DNA of 64,000 bases from Schizochytrium sp. TIO01 (GCA_004764695.1 SMSO01000014.1:1997148-2061147); one strand, 5' to 3'. Positions 12,201 through 24,425 are shown, counted from the first letter of the stretch. The notes: generated by a model not told the origin, from the letters alone. Numbers and translations are program-made.

Positions 12201-15200
12201 ACACGATAGAGCCAAATGAAATACAGGCAGCTCGCTAGTTGAGAGAGAAATTAGGTGGGAGCTTGCTAGTGAGGAAAGGTTTTATCTACACCTGCTAGGG
12301 CAAAAAGAAGAGAATCTACTTGAGAATATCGAAGAACCTTCGATCCAAAGATATAGCGAATCTTTATTGGAAAGTATGTCTAAGTTGATGTAAATTTGCT
12401 ATCTCATTCACATCTAAAATACCGCCTGTTCATTGCAGTGCTTTTCCTTCTATATGAGTATTCAAAAACACTTCACCCAGCATAGAGATCCAAATAAGGT
12501 ATATAAATTTTATCAAATGTAGATTAAGATTCAAATGAGTATTCTTCAACATCATGAAATATGAAGATAAAGTCACTGAATTCTTGGATTGCTCAGAGTT
12601 GATTCCAGATCAACCAAAAACCGACTGAAGAGATGAAGGCCAGGATGTTGGAACACATGATAGGTTTAACACGCACTATACAATCAGGTCTAAAGAGTTA
12701 GCGATCTGCTGACCTCTTGAATGAACATCCGGATGGGCTTGTTTATATTCAAATTAGGAGACTAAAGCAGACTCCATCTCTATCACAAAGAATCCAAGAG
12801 GGCTAGTTGGCTTGTTTCATCAACCTCTAATTCAGGTCTGCCCCTACCTACTCCTTTGATTGCACTCTCACTCTTGAGTTCTGTTGGACTCGCACCTTTG
12901 TATCTGAGATTCAAGCTCATATCATATACAATTCCTAAAAATTTAGGACCTTTATGGTACACCAAGGCCTTTGATGAAGTTCCGTATGAGCCTTTGATTG
13001 GTAATCTCGACAAAATGCACTATTGGCTAATCGCTGTCAGGAAATACACTGTCCTGTTTCAACTTTGCAGATGTTCAGAAGGGATGAAAGTCCCAACTAC
13101 AACACGACAGCCACAATTATCAACCCTGAAGTCTTAACAATGGGTTCACTTCAATCGGAAATTAATCTGTCGAACTTCTTCAGCTTTCCACCACCACAAA
13201 CCCTCTAAGAGTGACACTACAGCACGATTTGCAAGTTACTTGATAGTTATGCGAGGAAGTACTTTTCTAAGCCCTAGCATCTATCGAAATTCACTCCTTC
13301 GTCGTTAATGATATTGATATCGAAAGAAGGGCTGTGATTTGTCGGACAAATTCAGGATAATCATGCAGAACGTTTCTTGAAGATCATGAATCTTACGGTA
13401 CCGACAATGGCGCAAATGGAAGTGCCACTATGACTATGGCATCATCGAATCATTGTCACAAGAATGCACCAGTACAACATAAGCATCCCTACTTCAATGT
13501 ATACTTTTAACCCTCTTGAATATGCGAGCGTATATCAAGCGAACTTGGAATGTGGAATTGCATTATTTGCACCTGAAGTAAGCATGCCTTCAGACTAATT
13601 CATATAATAACACAAATAGAGTATCGATGAATTCAATCAGCATTAAAATGAGTTTATATGCTATGAAATTTATGCAGTAATCAACATGTCGATACAACAA
13701 TCTTAGACCATCTAAAATAAAGGACATATGATGAGAATGTACTAGGAACAGCGCCTTTTCTAAAGCACCATGTTAGTGAATTTAGCTATAGAATTTCTGA
13801 GCCAGTGCTGCTGCTCCAATTAGAATCAAAAGAGCCTGAATCAAGTCAAATTTCATGGATATATAGCAATTACATCTCTGGTCCATGTTTTTGGTATGCA
13901 TGGCCAAACTGAAGTCGATGCAAAATATTTTTTTGCTTCTTTTCTTGCGGAAAAAGCTTTATTTCTTTAGATCGCCGGGTAATAATACAATAAGTGAGTG
14001 AGTTTCACAAGAATCTCAACAACTTTTCTACATTTTTTTTCTGCGAGATTTAAATGCACTTATCCAAGCCCGCATCTATAAACCCCTTACCGTTCATACC
14101 ATCGTCGATAAACTAATCAATACTTTGCACTTGGATCTGTTCAGTGGCTCATCAGTTACAGCTTGATGGTTTAGGTGTTTCACATGCTCTCTTGGCATAC
14201 ACATGATCAGTAAGACCAACATATCTCCGATTAGAAGATGAAGGTAGGATGCTTAGAATCTTGAAAGAGCCTTCAAGTGGCGCCGTACAACTAAGACTTA
14301 ACGATCGGCTGAACTTGGAAATGTAGCTTATGATAGTCAAACAAAACTTAGATGCGGCGGCCTAGGACGGACATTACCTATAGTGAAAAGAATTAAGAGA
14401 GGTAAAGCTGATGCCTCAACCAATTACTTCGAGTTTGGGCTTTCACAAACAAAGCAAAAGAGGTGCAATTGTTTCACTCAACCAGTCTTACTCCTTACAC
14501 TCCTAAGTTCATCAAGGTAAAAACAGGTTGACTCGAGACTCTGGCGATATCTTGCGCACAAGATTCCTCGGTGGTGCTATCAGTTCTTGAAGCCCTTGAC
14601 AAATCTAGGTAAACCAAAATATAGCCAGGTCAATTCCAAAATCTAATATCTATAAATTCCGTTCTTATGACAAAGAGGAGTTACCTTATAGGCACGGTTT
14701 TGCACAGTAATGTGATGGATACTAGTATGTTGAGTTGATAACTGTGGTTCAAGCTCTACAGAAACATTAAAACTCGTTAAGACTCCTTGGTAACGCTTCT
14801 TAGTAACTGCACAGTGAATTTTAATTTCATGACACTAAATTGCAAGTTTATGACATAAACAGTATAAAATCTTTGAAGGACTTCACTATACCATCAGATA
14901 TCTCGGTCTCTTCATAGCTAGATGCTATCTCACGGTCATCTTCCAAAACATCTGCACAATTTGTAGAGACTTTTCCTTTCACACTCAGGGACCGACACCA
15001 GAGCATCTTCAATATAGAATTCATTCTATCAGCTGAAGCTAAGACAGCATATCGAAGGATAGTGCATAGAGTTTTGGGAATTCTCTAATCTTAGCTTATG
15101 TGATCAATTGGCTATGGACAATAGAAATGAATTCACACAATACTAGATGACGATACCATATGATTCTGTAATGAGTTGTTTTAAATTAAGGCTTGCACGA

Positions 15201-17036
15201 CGACATTCATAGCTTGCAATCTCGATCTACTGAATTCATCTAATGACTACGATCCGCTAAATATCGTGATGTGATCAGCTAAAGGTCGACTAATCAAAAC
15301 AAAGCAAAGCCTTTTGACGCCTTTGAGGCAGTTCAAAAATCTTTGTGTACTTCTATAGTTAGTAACAAGCTGAAATAGGAACTAGCTTATGTCATCCGGA
15401 TTATACAGATTTAAAGATCACATGTCATAATTTCTCTCCAATCATCACTTTGAGTTTCTGCAATACACACCTCCCGACTATAAAGTGGCGCCATGGTGCT
15501 GAAATTCTCAGCTTCACTTATTTGTGTTGAGATCTCGAGTCAAAGGAGCATAAGATGTTGCTAGACTTTCTGACATGTCATTGTTGTAAGTTTTAAAAAT
15601 TTAAGATTTACATAGGATTAAAACAAGCCAACCAAACACGTGGTTGTAAATTAAAGGTAGTGAAGAACCAAAAGTATAAATATTCAGTAGAATTATTAAA
15701 ATTAATTAGGTAAATTATAAATATAAACGCCAGCCCAACCTCTTCAATTGCTATGCCAAAGATAGATCAAGCCTATCGTATTGACCATATTAAAACATGG
15801 ATCGGTATGCTTCGGAAAGCAGATTACTAAGTCTAAAGTCGAACTTCATAAAGCCTACGCCACCTTTGATAACTATCCTCAAGCATTTTCTTGAGTTGAA
15901 CTTCTCAGTCAACTTCTTGCTGACAAGATTAATCTCTTAGCACTTCGGTCATCTTGGTAATTCTTTTTAAACACACTCAAAACCTTCAGGACTGGATGCC
16001 AAGAAATTTAACAAGATCTTGCCTATCTTAACCATTGGCTGGTGATCTAGATATACCTAGTCTATCAGACGTGTAAGCATAATATGGTCTCTTCTTGAAT
16101 CCTATCAGGCTTGCAATAGCTTTCAAGGACTATTTCTCTATTTTGCTGAAGCAATCTCCCTGCTATAAATTTGAATACTTTATCCCAGCATAAGCATTGA
16201 GAGGATATTTTTTGTTTGTCAGATATGTGTTGCAAGAGTTGACCAATAACAAGTCGGACAATGGTGATACAGCTTAAGTGTTTGATGAAAATTATAGTAA
16301 GTGATTTTAAGGCATGCTAGTTAGAAAATATAAATATATTGTCTGAGTTTTAGAATTTTATATTCATTGAAATAGTTTAAACACCCAGCGCTCTTATTCT
16401 TAGTTTCTGATTCTGCTAAGTGTCTCACAGCCCCTGTCAAGTCTTATGATTTTGCTTCCTAAGTATACAATTAGATCAAAAGGGACTTGGCGTTTTCAAA
16501 CTTATTCTTTCTATTTGATACCTCAAAATTTATAAACCAGATGAGGGCTGTAATATAGTGTTCAGTTAAATGAGCTAATAACCCCCCCCCCCCCCCCCCC
16601 TCATAAATTGACGAAGACATTTCGAGTTTCTGTAATACAGTTTTGAGACGTTGAGCTTGTTGACGTTTCCTTCCTCCTTGACTTCGAATCAAAAAGACTT
16701 ACTTGCGATTCTCTAAATTGGTTGATATATCTATAAATCTTTGCAAACCAGTCAACATCTTTGATGATGTGCTCCTGCTACTCATAATAACTACCAGAAA
16801 ATCTATACCTATGAAGTATACCCAAATCAGTTTCATAGCGTACTACATTCTCTACGAGTGATTATCGCAAGGAAGTCAAGGAACTATTTTCAATGAGCAC
16901 AGAGAAAAAATATTTTCCCAATCAAAATCAGACTGGATTTAATCACAACCACAATTTCAAACTTTGTTTCAAATGGATTTCTCAGTTCCTATTATATCCC
17001 TGAGATTAAAATGTCAATGAAAAGGTTAAAGTAATA
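12201..17036. other. AT-rich gene desert with dense stops
   Basis: No ORF above about 93 codons and no recognisable protein. The longest plus-strand ORF (12856-13137) and its antisense partner (12783-13013) match no family I know. Base composition and the density of in-frame stops suggest heavily decayed DNA, possibly an old mobile element, but I could not identify reverse transcriptase, integrase or terminal repeats. Confidence 0.5.
16582..16600. repeat. C19 homopolymer
   Basis: Nineteen consecutive cytosines inside AT-rich DNA. The exact length is likely to be unreliable in sequencing and variable in the population. On the minus strand it reads as polyglycine within a spurious ORF. Confidence 0.97.
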
Positions 17037-17441
17037 TTAGTCAAACAAAGCATTAAGGTCCACTGTGTCCTCAGATGCCTCAACGACAGTTCCAGAGGCA
17101 TCGATTACAATGTGAAATGGATAGACTCCCTCACGAATATCATACTTGGCCGGAATCTTGCCAAGAAAGCTTTCGCAATGAGTAATGTCTTCATCACCAA
17201 GGAAAGATTGTGCTGTAGAAGCACTATCCTCGACATTGAGCAAAATGACCCGAACAGTAGAATGAGTCATCGCGAACTCCTCAGCTGCTTGCAGAGCAGG
17301 TTTGCACTCGAGGGCCTCAGCGGTGTAAATTACAATTACAACAGGGGTGCCGCGACCTGCAATCTTGCTCATCTTTGTGCGTGAGGCATCTTCGCAAGAA
17401 GAAAGATTAAAGTCTGGGAACTTCTTGCCCTTGACTGGCAT
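17037..17441 (-). CDS. Small thioredoxin-fold protein with degenerate active site
   Basis: The ORF encodes 134 residues from the first in-frame ATG at 17441; the open frame extends further upstream only through non-ATG codons. The start MPVKGKKFPDFNL resembles the opening of redoxin/peroxiredoxin proteins. PVVIVIYTAEALECKPAL looks like the strand-turn-helix that normally carries WCGPCK. GVYPFHIVIDASGTVV matches the cis-proline strand pair of thioredoxin and TlpA-type proteins. The first Cys of CxxC is replaced by alanine and only the second position keeps Cys (LECK), so classical dithiol exchange is unlikely. A second Cys follows later (THCESF). It is probably cytosolic, since no signal peptide is seen from this start. 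The fold is supported by motifs, but the biochemical role is unknown. Two tandem minus-strand genes (this and the RCC1 gene at 19167) are the only clear genes in the first 32 kb. Confidence 0.65.
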   Translation of the reverse strand: MPVKGKKFPDFNLSSCEDASRTKMSKIAGRGTPVVIVIYTAEALECKPALQAAEEFAMTHSTVRVILLNVEDSASTAQSFLGDEDITHCESFLGKIPAKYDIREGVYPFHIVIDASGTVVEASEDTVDLNALFD

Positions 17442-19166
17442 CGTAAATTGCAATGAACAACGTTGTTTACCCGATCGAGTTCTTTCTGTGTGCTCTCGTA
17501 AGGAGCAGCTGACACACCACAAGGAACTTATAGTACGGCTAGAGGCTGTGGAGCCGAGGGTGCTATCTGAAGTCAAGTGCCTGGATCGAGACGCTCCAGA
17601 TGAGTTCAAGGTCTGCCACGCGCTCGAGTTAACTTTTCACGCGCTCAATCATACTTTGTCTAGATCGGAGCCAGCGCGGTGTCTCAATATACAAGACAAC
17701 GTAAATCATTTAGTTAATAAAATAATACACTATAGTTTGGTCTGTAACAGTCGCACATAAAATCTTTTCAAGATTGTGAAATTGCAGCGGCACTCTCTCA
17801 CTAGCTCAAGCTCGCCCAGACTTGTTGCTTAACATATATTTTCACCGAAGAGTACAAGTCCCAATCAGGGTGAAGGTTTGGAGGAGATTCCTGTTGTAGC
17901 GAAGAATTGAATAGTAGCTGCCAAGATATTTCAGTAGGCTTCATCCGTGAATATTTATTTACTACCCTGAAAAAAATCCATAGGTACAATCGCGCGTGTA
18001 ACAAAAACGTTTAATCCCAGATCACCGGGTAAGTATTTTCTCTAAGAACCTTATTGGTTGCATGTAGTTTGTAGGTTGTGCAAAGGTTTTCGACGGCTAC
18101 TGTGTATACTAGAACAAGGCAATATGTCTTTCTTGTTTTAAACGATAATCTAAAGACCCTCCTAATCGTGTGGTGAATACTATAATTGAAGATAGAATGT
18201 TTGAAAAATAAACTTGACCATTTTAAAATAGTTACCCGATGTATATTCTCTTCAGTTAACAATAAAAACAACAACTGCTTTACCGTATTAAGCAACCGGT
18301 TTGTAATTCTACTCGATCTTATTAATGTTTATCTTTGAGCCTTAGGCTGATCATTAGAATCGCTATAAGGAATTTTATACATGTGCGTCAGAAATCGTAG
18401 AAACTCATGCAAATATAACGTTCAGTAAGCCTAAATCAGGATCATGAAACTATCAAAAAGGACAGCAAGGATAGAGCAAAACGCTAAATCTAAAAGTATA
18501 TGGTAACATTTCGAGGTTGATTTTGTTAAAGCTACCTAGAGCAGATTTCATGTGAATGGTATCTATATGTAGGTTTCATCTTCTAATTCAGAAAGGCGCA
18601 AGGCCCTTTAGTAACAGGGTTATAGCGTGTAGGTTGTGCTAACATATGCCTGAGATAACCAATCGAGGGAACCGCTTACGTCATACTAGAGCAGCACAGT
18701 TTTGTTCAGCTAGTCAAAGCCTCACTTCCAGATCACTATGCTGTGGTACAAAATGTTCTGGTAATTTAGCTTTCATGTTTTGTGGTGGTGCAACTAGAAT
18801 TAAATTTCTCACGAGTATCATTTTGAGTGCTTCCCCATGAATGCGGCGTAGAATGTAGGTGTGGAAAATCAAGGTTTCTCACGTCATTGTGAGTATTGTA
18901 CAATTCTCACAATTACACTTTCTGCTGTGAACATAGCAATCTACTCTGGCAAGACCAGGGGCCAAAATTCATTCACATAAAATGATTGGTGGGCGGTTTG
19001 TGTTGAACAGGAATATACAGTATCTGGGTCAGATTGCCGGGATTTCATGCAGGCAAACTCTTAGAAAGCTTCAGATGGTGCTTCAAATTTTCTGGTTTGG
19101 TGTTCATAACCAAACCTGAAGTGCGCAATTGCGAAGACAAAAGATCAGCAGTTGACAATGACTGTA
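17442..19166. other. Intergenic, no supported gene
   Basis: This lies between two minus-strand genes. The sequence is AT-rich. The largest ORF is a 94-codon minus-strand frame (18011-18295) with no recognisable motif. It would contain the promoter of the thioredoxin-fold gene (immediately right of 17441) and the 3' end of the RCC1-type gene. Confidence 0.6.
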
Positions 19167-20219
19167 CTAATTGTAAGACATGAGTGTTTCACCGCGGGTG
19201 TCAAGACCTACATAAATGAGTTTTCCAGACGAAGCCAGGAACGTGGTTTGTGCGTAATCTTCGTGCGGTGAGATGGCTACAACGCGAGCATTTTTGTGAG
19301 TGATAAATTCAAGGTGCCGGGGTGCCCAAACAACATCAGGAGCATCAACACCAAGGCCGAGCAAGTTGAAACGGTTGTTTCCCCAAGCGAAAACATCTCC
19401 AGTGGTGGTCATAACAAAGGTCGACGCACGTCCACAAACAACTCCTCGAGCAGGAGGGAGATCATCGGAGGGTGGAACAAAGCTCGCTGAGCGTTGTACG
19501 GTCCAAGGGAGGCCTAGCTGACCAGTTTGATTGTTTCCTGCAGAGAGAACCTCGCCGGAGCGAAGTACTATGCTCGTGTGGTAAAAACCTGTGGAAGCCT
19601 CCACAACGTCTAGCCCAGGGACGCGAATAAGGTCTTTGACAAATGCACGACGACCGCCGGCTCCAGGGATGCCGAGTTGACCCTCCGCATTGTCACCCTG
19701 TACGTACAATGTACCGTCATCCATAAGCACAGCAGCATGATTACGTCCGAAACAGACTGTCTTGACTTTGCAATTTTTGCGGCTGCCAGGAATCAGGCGC
19801 GAGATCTGTGTGCGCCGAAGGCTCACGTGACGCGTCTCCTCGAAGAGCGTCTCTTGGGTGGGTTCTTCAGGCGAGTCCTTCTGCACGAACTTTTTGCCTT
19901 TCACACAGACCTCACGAACCCTCTCAAGGGGGAATACATGGCGTCGGAATTCGTCAGGGCAGTTTTGCATCTTGCGAAGGCAGTCGGCAGCATCAAAGAC
20001 GTCATGGTAGCGAAGTAGGTCCAAGCAGGTTTCATTGGATTGCAAGGAGTCCTCGATGGCATCAGTGGCCAGTCCGCAGCGCTCCCGCGCCAGAACCGTA
20101 AGGCCATACTTTAGCCCTTCACGCATGCGTTTTGATGTACATGCGAGCGCCTCGAGGTCTCTGGCACGGAGAAACCCGCCAATGTCAAGCGCCAATGTGC
20201 CCAATGGAAGATCCTCCAT
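19167..20219 (-). CDS. F-box-like protein with RCC1 repeats
   Basis: The ORF encodes 350 residues from an ATG at 20219. Residues 4-50 (LPLGTLALDIGGFLRARDLE and what follows) resemble an F-box: a leucine/proline start and an alternating hydrophobic helix set ending in a cysteine-serine-lysine turn. From about residue 150 there are RCC1-type blades: HAAVLMDDGTLYVQGDNAEG-QLG, HTSIVLRSGEVLSAGNNQTG-QLG, and STFVMTTTGDVFAWGNNRFN. A degenerate fourth blade (LASSGKLIYVG) precedes the stop. A full propeller needs seven blades, so the domain is short, either truncated or completed by partners. RCC1 repeats serve many proteins besides the Ran exchange factor. With an F-box-like start, a substrate-adaptor role in an SCF ubiquitin ligase is plausible. 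It should not be read as the Ran GEF. No intron is evident. Confidence 0.75.
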   Translation of the reverse strand: MEDLPLGTLALDIGGFLRARDLEALACTSKRMREGLKYGLTVLARERCGLATDAIEDSLQSNETCLDLLRYHDVFDAADCLRKMQNCPDEFRRHVFPLERVREVCVKGKKFVQKDSPEEPTQETLFEETRHVSLRRTQISRLIPGSRKNCKVKTVCFGRNHAAVLMDDGTLYVQGDNAEGQLGIPGAGGRRAFVKDLIRVPGLDVVEASTGFYHTSIVLRSGEVLSAGNNQTGQLGLPWTVQRSASFVPPSDDLPPARGVVCGRASTFVMTTTGDVFAWGNNRFNLLGLGVDAPDVVWAPRHLEFITHKNARVVAISPHEDYAQTTFLASSGKLIYVGLDTRGETLMSYN

Positions 20220-21886
20220 GGTTCTTAGATGGTGTTGCTAGTTTGGATCTTGGGCAGCTTGGCGCGCTCACCCCTGTAATACCTATAAGAGTACCTATAT
20301 CAATCTTAACACTCAGAACCCAAGCCAGGCTCTAAGCACCCCAGGTTATGCAGAAACTCGCTAGGACGTCACGCGAGAGACTGCTGTGCTGCTCACCCAA
20401 CGCTAGATTGATACTTGCCTCCTCCTCAATGCTCTTGTGTCGCCTGTTTTTGCCGTGGCAGTCGGGGTTCTTGCTGGTCAAACTCACACACGGTGAGTCC
20501 TATTAGTAAATGGCAGGGCTTGTTCACTTCCTCGCCAGTCCCGCGTGAGCTGCAGAAAGGCCTGCACGCACGACAATATTCGTGAGAGTCAACAAGGGGA
20601 AGCTGTCTGACTCCCGGTAAGAGTTTTGCACAAGTGGGTGTGAGCTCTTGCGAGTTCTGTAGCGAAGCCTCAGGCTGGTTTGCAGTTTGCAGTTTGCTCG
20701 AGGCGGGCAGTCCGCTGGCCACAACGCTTCTTCTTTTCATTTTCATTTTACTTTCTTTTTACTTTTCCTTCAAATATTTTTCTTTACTTTGTTTTTCAAT
20801 CAGTATGAGTTGAAACCAAAAAGTGATATTTTTTATTTATTTTTTTCAATTTATTTTTTTCAATCTTTTCCAATGAGAAATTTGTAGTTAACAGCGACTC
20901 CTACATAAAAGCATAGCCGGATCTATTATACGCACAAGGAAGAGAAAATCTGCAATTGTTTTATTCAGTCGGTGAAAAGTCTTTTCTTGCTTCCCCGTTT
21001 TCTTTCCCATGAGACTGCTCTGTTCTGCTACGTTTTCCATTTCTTCATGCAGAAGGTGCTCCAGAATCGCAGCAGTTCATGACCTTCTTCACTATTTGCG
21101 ACAGTCAAATTTGTTTGCAATGCAGATCGATGCGTTTCGCTGTTCTGGCCTCCAATTTCTGCATTGCAGATGCTTTCGGATACCATTTCGCAGCGATGGT
21201 GACGCAACTTATTCGCTTCTCCGCAACCAGCATGAACGAATAAACACCCAAAAACGTCGAAGGGACCATCAAAAGCATTAAATTAAAAAACAAAAAAAAC
21301 AATTAAAAAACAATGCTAGGCGCCACCTAACGCCTACTCTACCACGGACCACATCACTCACCGTGGAGCAGTGCTTTATTTAGAACAGCCACGGCAACGC
21401 TGAGTAAGTAAGGCTCTTCAAGAGCACAAGAGCGTCATCGCCGTCCTCTGCCAACAAGCCCCACCGCCACAACTTTCACCATCGTTGTCACCACTGCTGA
21501 TATCATCATCATCGTTATCCTCCTCCTCATCGTCGTCGTCGTCATCATCACCACCAACAATACCTCACTTGAGCTCTAAATTAACCTTTCCATACTCACT
21601 GCTAGCCATTCACCTAGCCACCTGCTACTGCTGCTGCTGCTGCATAGTCCCTGCATCCATCCATCCATCCACTCTTCGATGCATAATCCTGAGCTCTCGC
21701 GTATTCGTAGGCTATACAGTCCATGCACTCTCGAAAGCGGTGGAAATGATTGATGCAAGGTAAGGAACCCTCTGCGGAAAGGCGAGTGAGCGAGTGAATG
21801 CGAGTTCTCGTCTCCTCGATAGCCTCCTTCCTTCGGTTCTGAGCCCACAGATGGTGAGCAATGAAAGAAACTTAAAGGAAATCTGA

Positions 21887-21901
21887 AAGAATGAAAGAAT
21901 G

Positions 21902-21940
<39 letters not shown>

Positions 21941-21953
21941 AGAAAGAAAGAAA
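21887..21953. repeat. (GAAA)n/(GA)n simple repeat
   Basis: An imperfect run of GAAT and GAAA units passing into GAGA and back to GAAA. Purine-only on the plus strand. Confidence 0.9.
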
Positions 21954-23168
21954 CTCTTTTTCAGAGGCGAGAGAGAAGAAAAGTCTTCTCCGCCCCTTCT
22001 TTCTCCGGTTCTTCGGTTCTTGGCCTTTTTCCCCTTCTTCCTTCTTCGCCTCTCTTTCAATTTCAGTTTTAAACGAAATAATTGATTGAAATTAGTCAAT
22101 AACTGTAGGAAAAAAGGCCATCGAAAGACACTCAAAGTCCAAAGTAAAGGGAACTTAGTACCACTTCTTTCCCCCTTTGCTCTCTCCACTCTGGCCCTCC
22201 TCCGCAGCCCTAGCCTTTACCCTAAAGGCTCCCTACTCCAAAACCACCTCTCGCCGTCCATAGTTCTTTTCATCACTTCTGCCTTGAAAAACAAAATAGA
22301 AAAGCAAAATCATCACTAATAAGCAACAGTAAAAACTAAAGTTGGTCTCTGCGTCTCTTTCTTCTGAGTCAGTAAGTAAGAAATTTTAAAAGTAAATAAG
22401 TAAGTGAAGTAAGTAATGTGTGGGTCGAAGAAAGCTATCGTTATAGCTTGGTAACAAATGATACCTCGAGAAACCTCGTTCATTCTCGCGCCTCCGGAGA
22501 CTTCCTTCCTCCAGGCCTATCGGGGCCGGCGCAGACCCTCTCGTACGCGTGGAGTCGCTGGCACTCGAGCGTTTATTTCTCTCCGCAAGCAGCCCTCGCG
22601 GCTCCCCGCAAAGGGAAACGGCGCTTTGTGGTCCTGCTACGATGGTCGCGGTTCTGACTCCTTTAGGACTTTCTTTTCTTTTCCTCTTTCTTTCTTTCTC
22701 TCTTTCTTTCTCTCTTTCTGCTTTCGCCTAATCTTCAAAGTCCACGGAAACAGTAAAAGCACAGACTAGCTAGCTATACATGGCCTAAATTCAGAGGCTC
22801 AGGCGAATCTGGTAATAGCAAATGTCCGCTCACCGCACTTCTTCGCTGGTTAACGGAGGGGGATGAATAATACAACTTGGCCTGAGCTCGAGGACAAATG
22901 TGGCATACGTGCCAAATGCAGGAGAAGAGAAGCGCAGGTTCTCTCAAGTTTTTTCTTTTCTTTTCTGATCATCAAAACTCAGTTTTCCCAATTTTTAGGT
23001 TATTCTTTCTTTCTCTTGTTTCTTGTTTCTTTTTTTAATTTACATAAAACTAATTAAAAAATCAAAGAAAAGAAGGAGATATTCTCTCCTTCATATGTGT
23101 ACGTGCGTAGATAGGTACGCACATCTCTCTCACGAATAGTAAAGGAAACAAACAAAGCAATCGCCGCT

Positions 23169-23169
<1 letters not shown>

Positions 23170-23236
<67 letters not shown>
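23170..23236. repeat. (TTTC)n microsatellite
   Basis: About 16 perfect TTTC units. The minus strand reads KKER repeats, which creates a spurious lysine/glutamate/arginine ORF at 23054-23242. Confidence 0.95.
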
Positions 23237-23238
<2 letters not shown>

Positions 23239-23312
23239 TCACTGTTTCTTCAGTAGGAACCCGGTACGTACCAACTGGCGGGTGCTAGTCATCACATAGT
23301 GTAAACGCTACC

Positions 23313-23913
23313 ATGTGCGCCTTAGGCCCCTCCCTCCTCGCACTCAGTCCGGCAGGCGCTTTTCTCGTGAGCTCTTTGCTTTGGCCTCTCGAATTAAGCT
23401 GTGAAAAAGCGGTGCGAATCGATGGCATGCATGCGCCACGCTCGCCTCGGTCATCAAGCAAGCAGTCCACCCTTGCTTGCCTCGAGTTGAGCAGTCCGGT
23501 GTATCTCGAGCGGCTTTGGTCCGCAGCGGATCGAGGCTTCTTTCTGCCTTGGCTTCTTCAGTTCTGTTCCCAAGTTTTCATCGATTTCATGCGTGAGTAC
23601 GTTTTAACTAAGTAAACTGCTGAGCGGATTTGTTATCCCTGGCAATGATTTTTTCTTCTTTTCCTTTTTTCTTCGAGTCCTGATAAACAAACAAACAAAC
23701 AAACAAACAAACAAATAAACAAATAAATAAACATCAAACAACCAGTGAGCAAAGAATGTCTTCTGCCATGGTTATTGCGGAATTAGACTGCGCTTCGCCT
23801 TCTTTTGAGGTCGGTCCTCCGTTACAGCAAAGCAGACTCCGTTAGACGAAGCAGAGGCATTTGCAGCTAGCTCATTTGATTGGAGCGAGCTCGAGGAGAA
23901 GGAGACTCTTTAA
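23313..23913 (+). CDS. Possible two-exon gene, product unknown
   Basis: An ATG at 23313 opens a GC-richer frame that runs to a strong donor (ATGC|GTGAGT) at 23592/23593. A pyrimidine-rich acceptor (CTTCTTTTGAG) at 23809 lies before a second open frame that ends TAA at 23913. The phases fit (one base plus two), giving 127 residues if joined. The second exon contributes an acidic C-terminus (SSFDWSELEEKETL). The 217-nt intron would hold the (CAAA)n repeat at 23685-23732. I recognise no family. The exon pair is inferred from open frame, codon pattern and splice signals only. An alternative frame (23757-23853, starting MSSAMVIAEL) overlaps the presumed acceptor and weakens the model. Confidence 0.3.
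23685..23732. repeat. (CAAA)n simple repeat
   Basis: About 12 units of AAAC/CAAA, with AAAT variants toward the right end. Confidence 0.93.
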
Positions 23914-23950
23914 GTCCTCGTCCGAAAGGCCTCCGATGAGGCGGCTTTGG

Positions 23951-23974
23951 ACTGACTGACTGACTGACTGACTG
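23951..23974. repeat. (ACTG)n short tandem repeat
   Basis: Six units, the last one ATTG-variant. A separate (ATTC)n run follows at 24091-24117. Confidence 0.9.
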
Positions 23975-24425
23975 ATTGACTCATGAATAAGACTGAGCAC
24001 ATGTTCCATTGCTGTTTGTTATGTTTTGATGTAGAAAACAGTGTTGGAAAAGCCTCCAGGTATCAAAAAACAGTGTTGACTAAAGATCGATTATTCATTC
24101 ATTCACTCATTCATTCAAAGTTCACAATGGTTAAGTTCGCCGAAAAGAGGCGATTGAAGCGGCGCCTGCTTCGGAGGCAGGAGAGAAGCAGGAGGAGGAG
24201 ACGAGAGGCCTCAGCAGTGTTTTCGCAACTACTTCGGGACTTATATCTGATGATTATAATAGGTGGGTCTTTTCTGCAAAGCTCTTCAGTCGTACACTTC
24301 TTTTCTGGGCATCACAGAATCATAGTTTCTAAGACAAAAATGAAGTTAGTTATAATTTTAATTTAAAAACTAAAGTTTTAAAGTTATTTTTAAAAAATAT
24401 GCAAATACAGAATAAATGAAAACGA

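Larger units (their letters stand above)
20220..23312. other. Intergenic with simple repeats, no supported gene
   Basis: This lies upstream of the RCC1-type gene. It contains polypyrimidine and trinucleotide stretches (TCC/TCG/TCA triplets at about 21515-21555), a GAAA/GA repeat at 21887-21953, CTTT runs at 22684-22719 and (TTTC)n at 23170-23236. A GC-richer patch at 22460-22670 is open in three plus-strand frames. No frame is clearly a protein I recognise. Confidence 0.6.

Noticed and set aside
15030-15300. Possible Copia-type RNase H remnant (SAEAK...YRR reading)
   Set aside because: Only a handful of residues fit; the expected downstream blocks of the family are absent and no terminal repeats were seen.
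17442-17609. N-terminal extension of the thioredoxin-fold protein as a targeting peptide
   Set aside because: The frame is open but contains no ATG; the first ATG (17441) coincides with the usual start of the fold.
23054-23242. KKER-repeat ORF on the minus strand
   Set aside because: Encoded entirely by the TTTC microsatellite.
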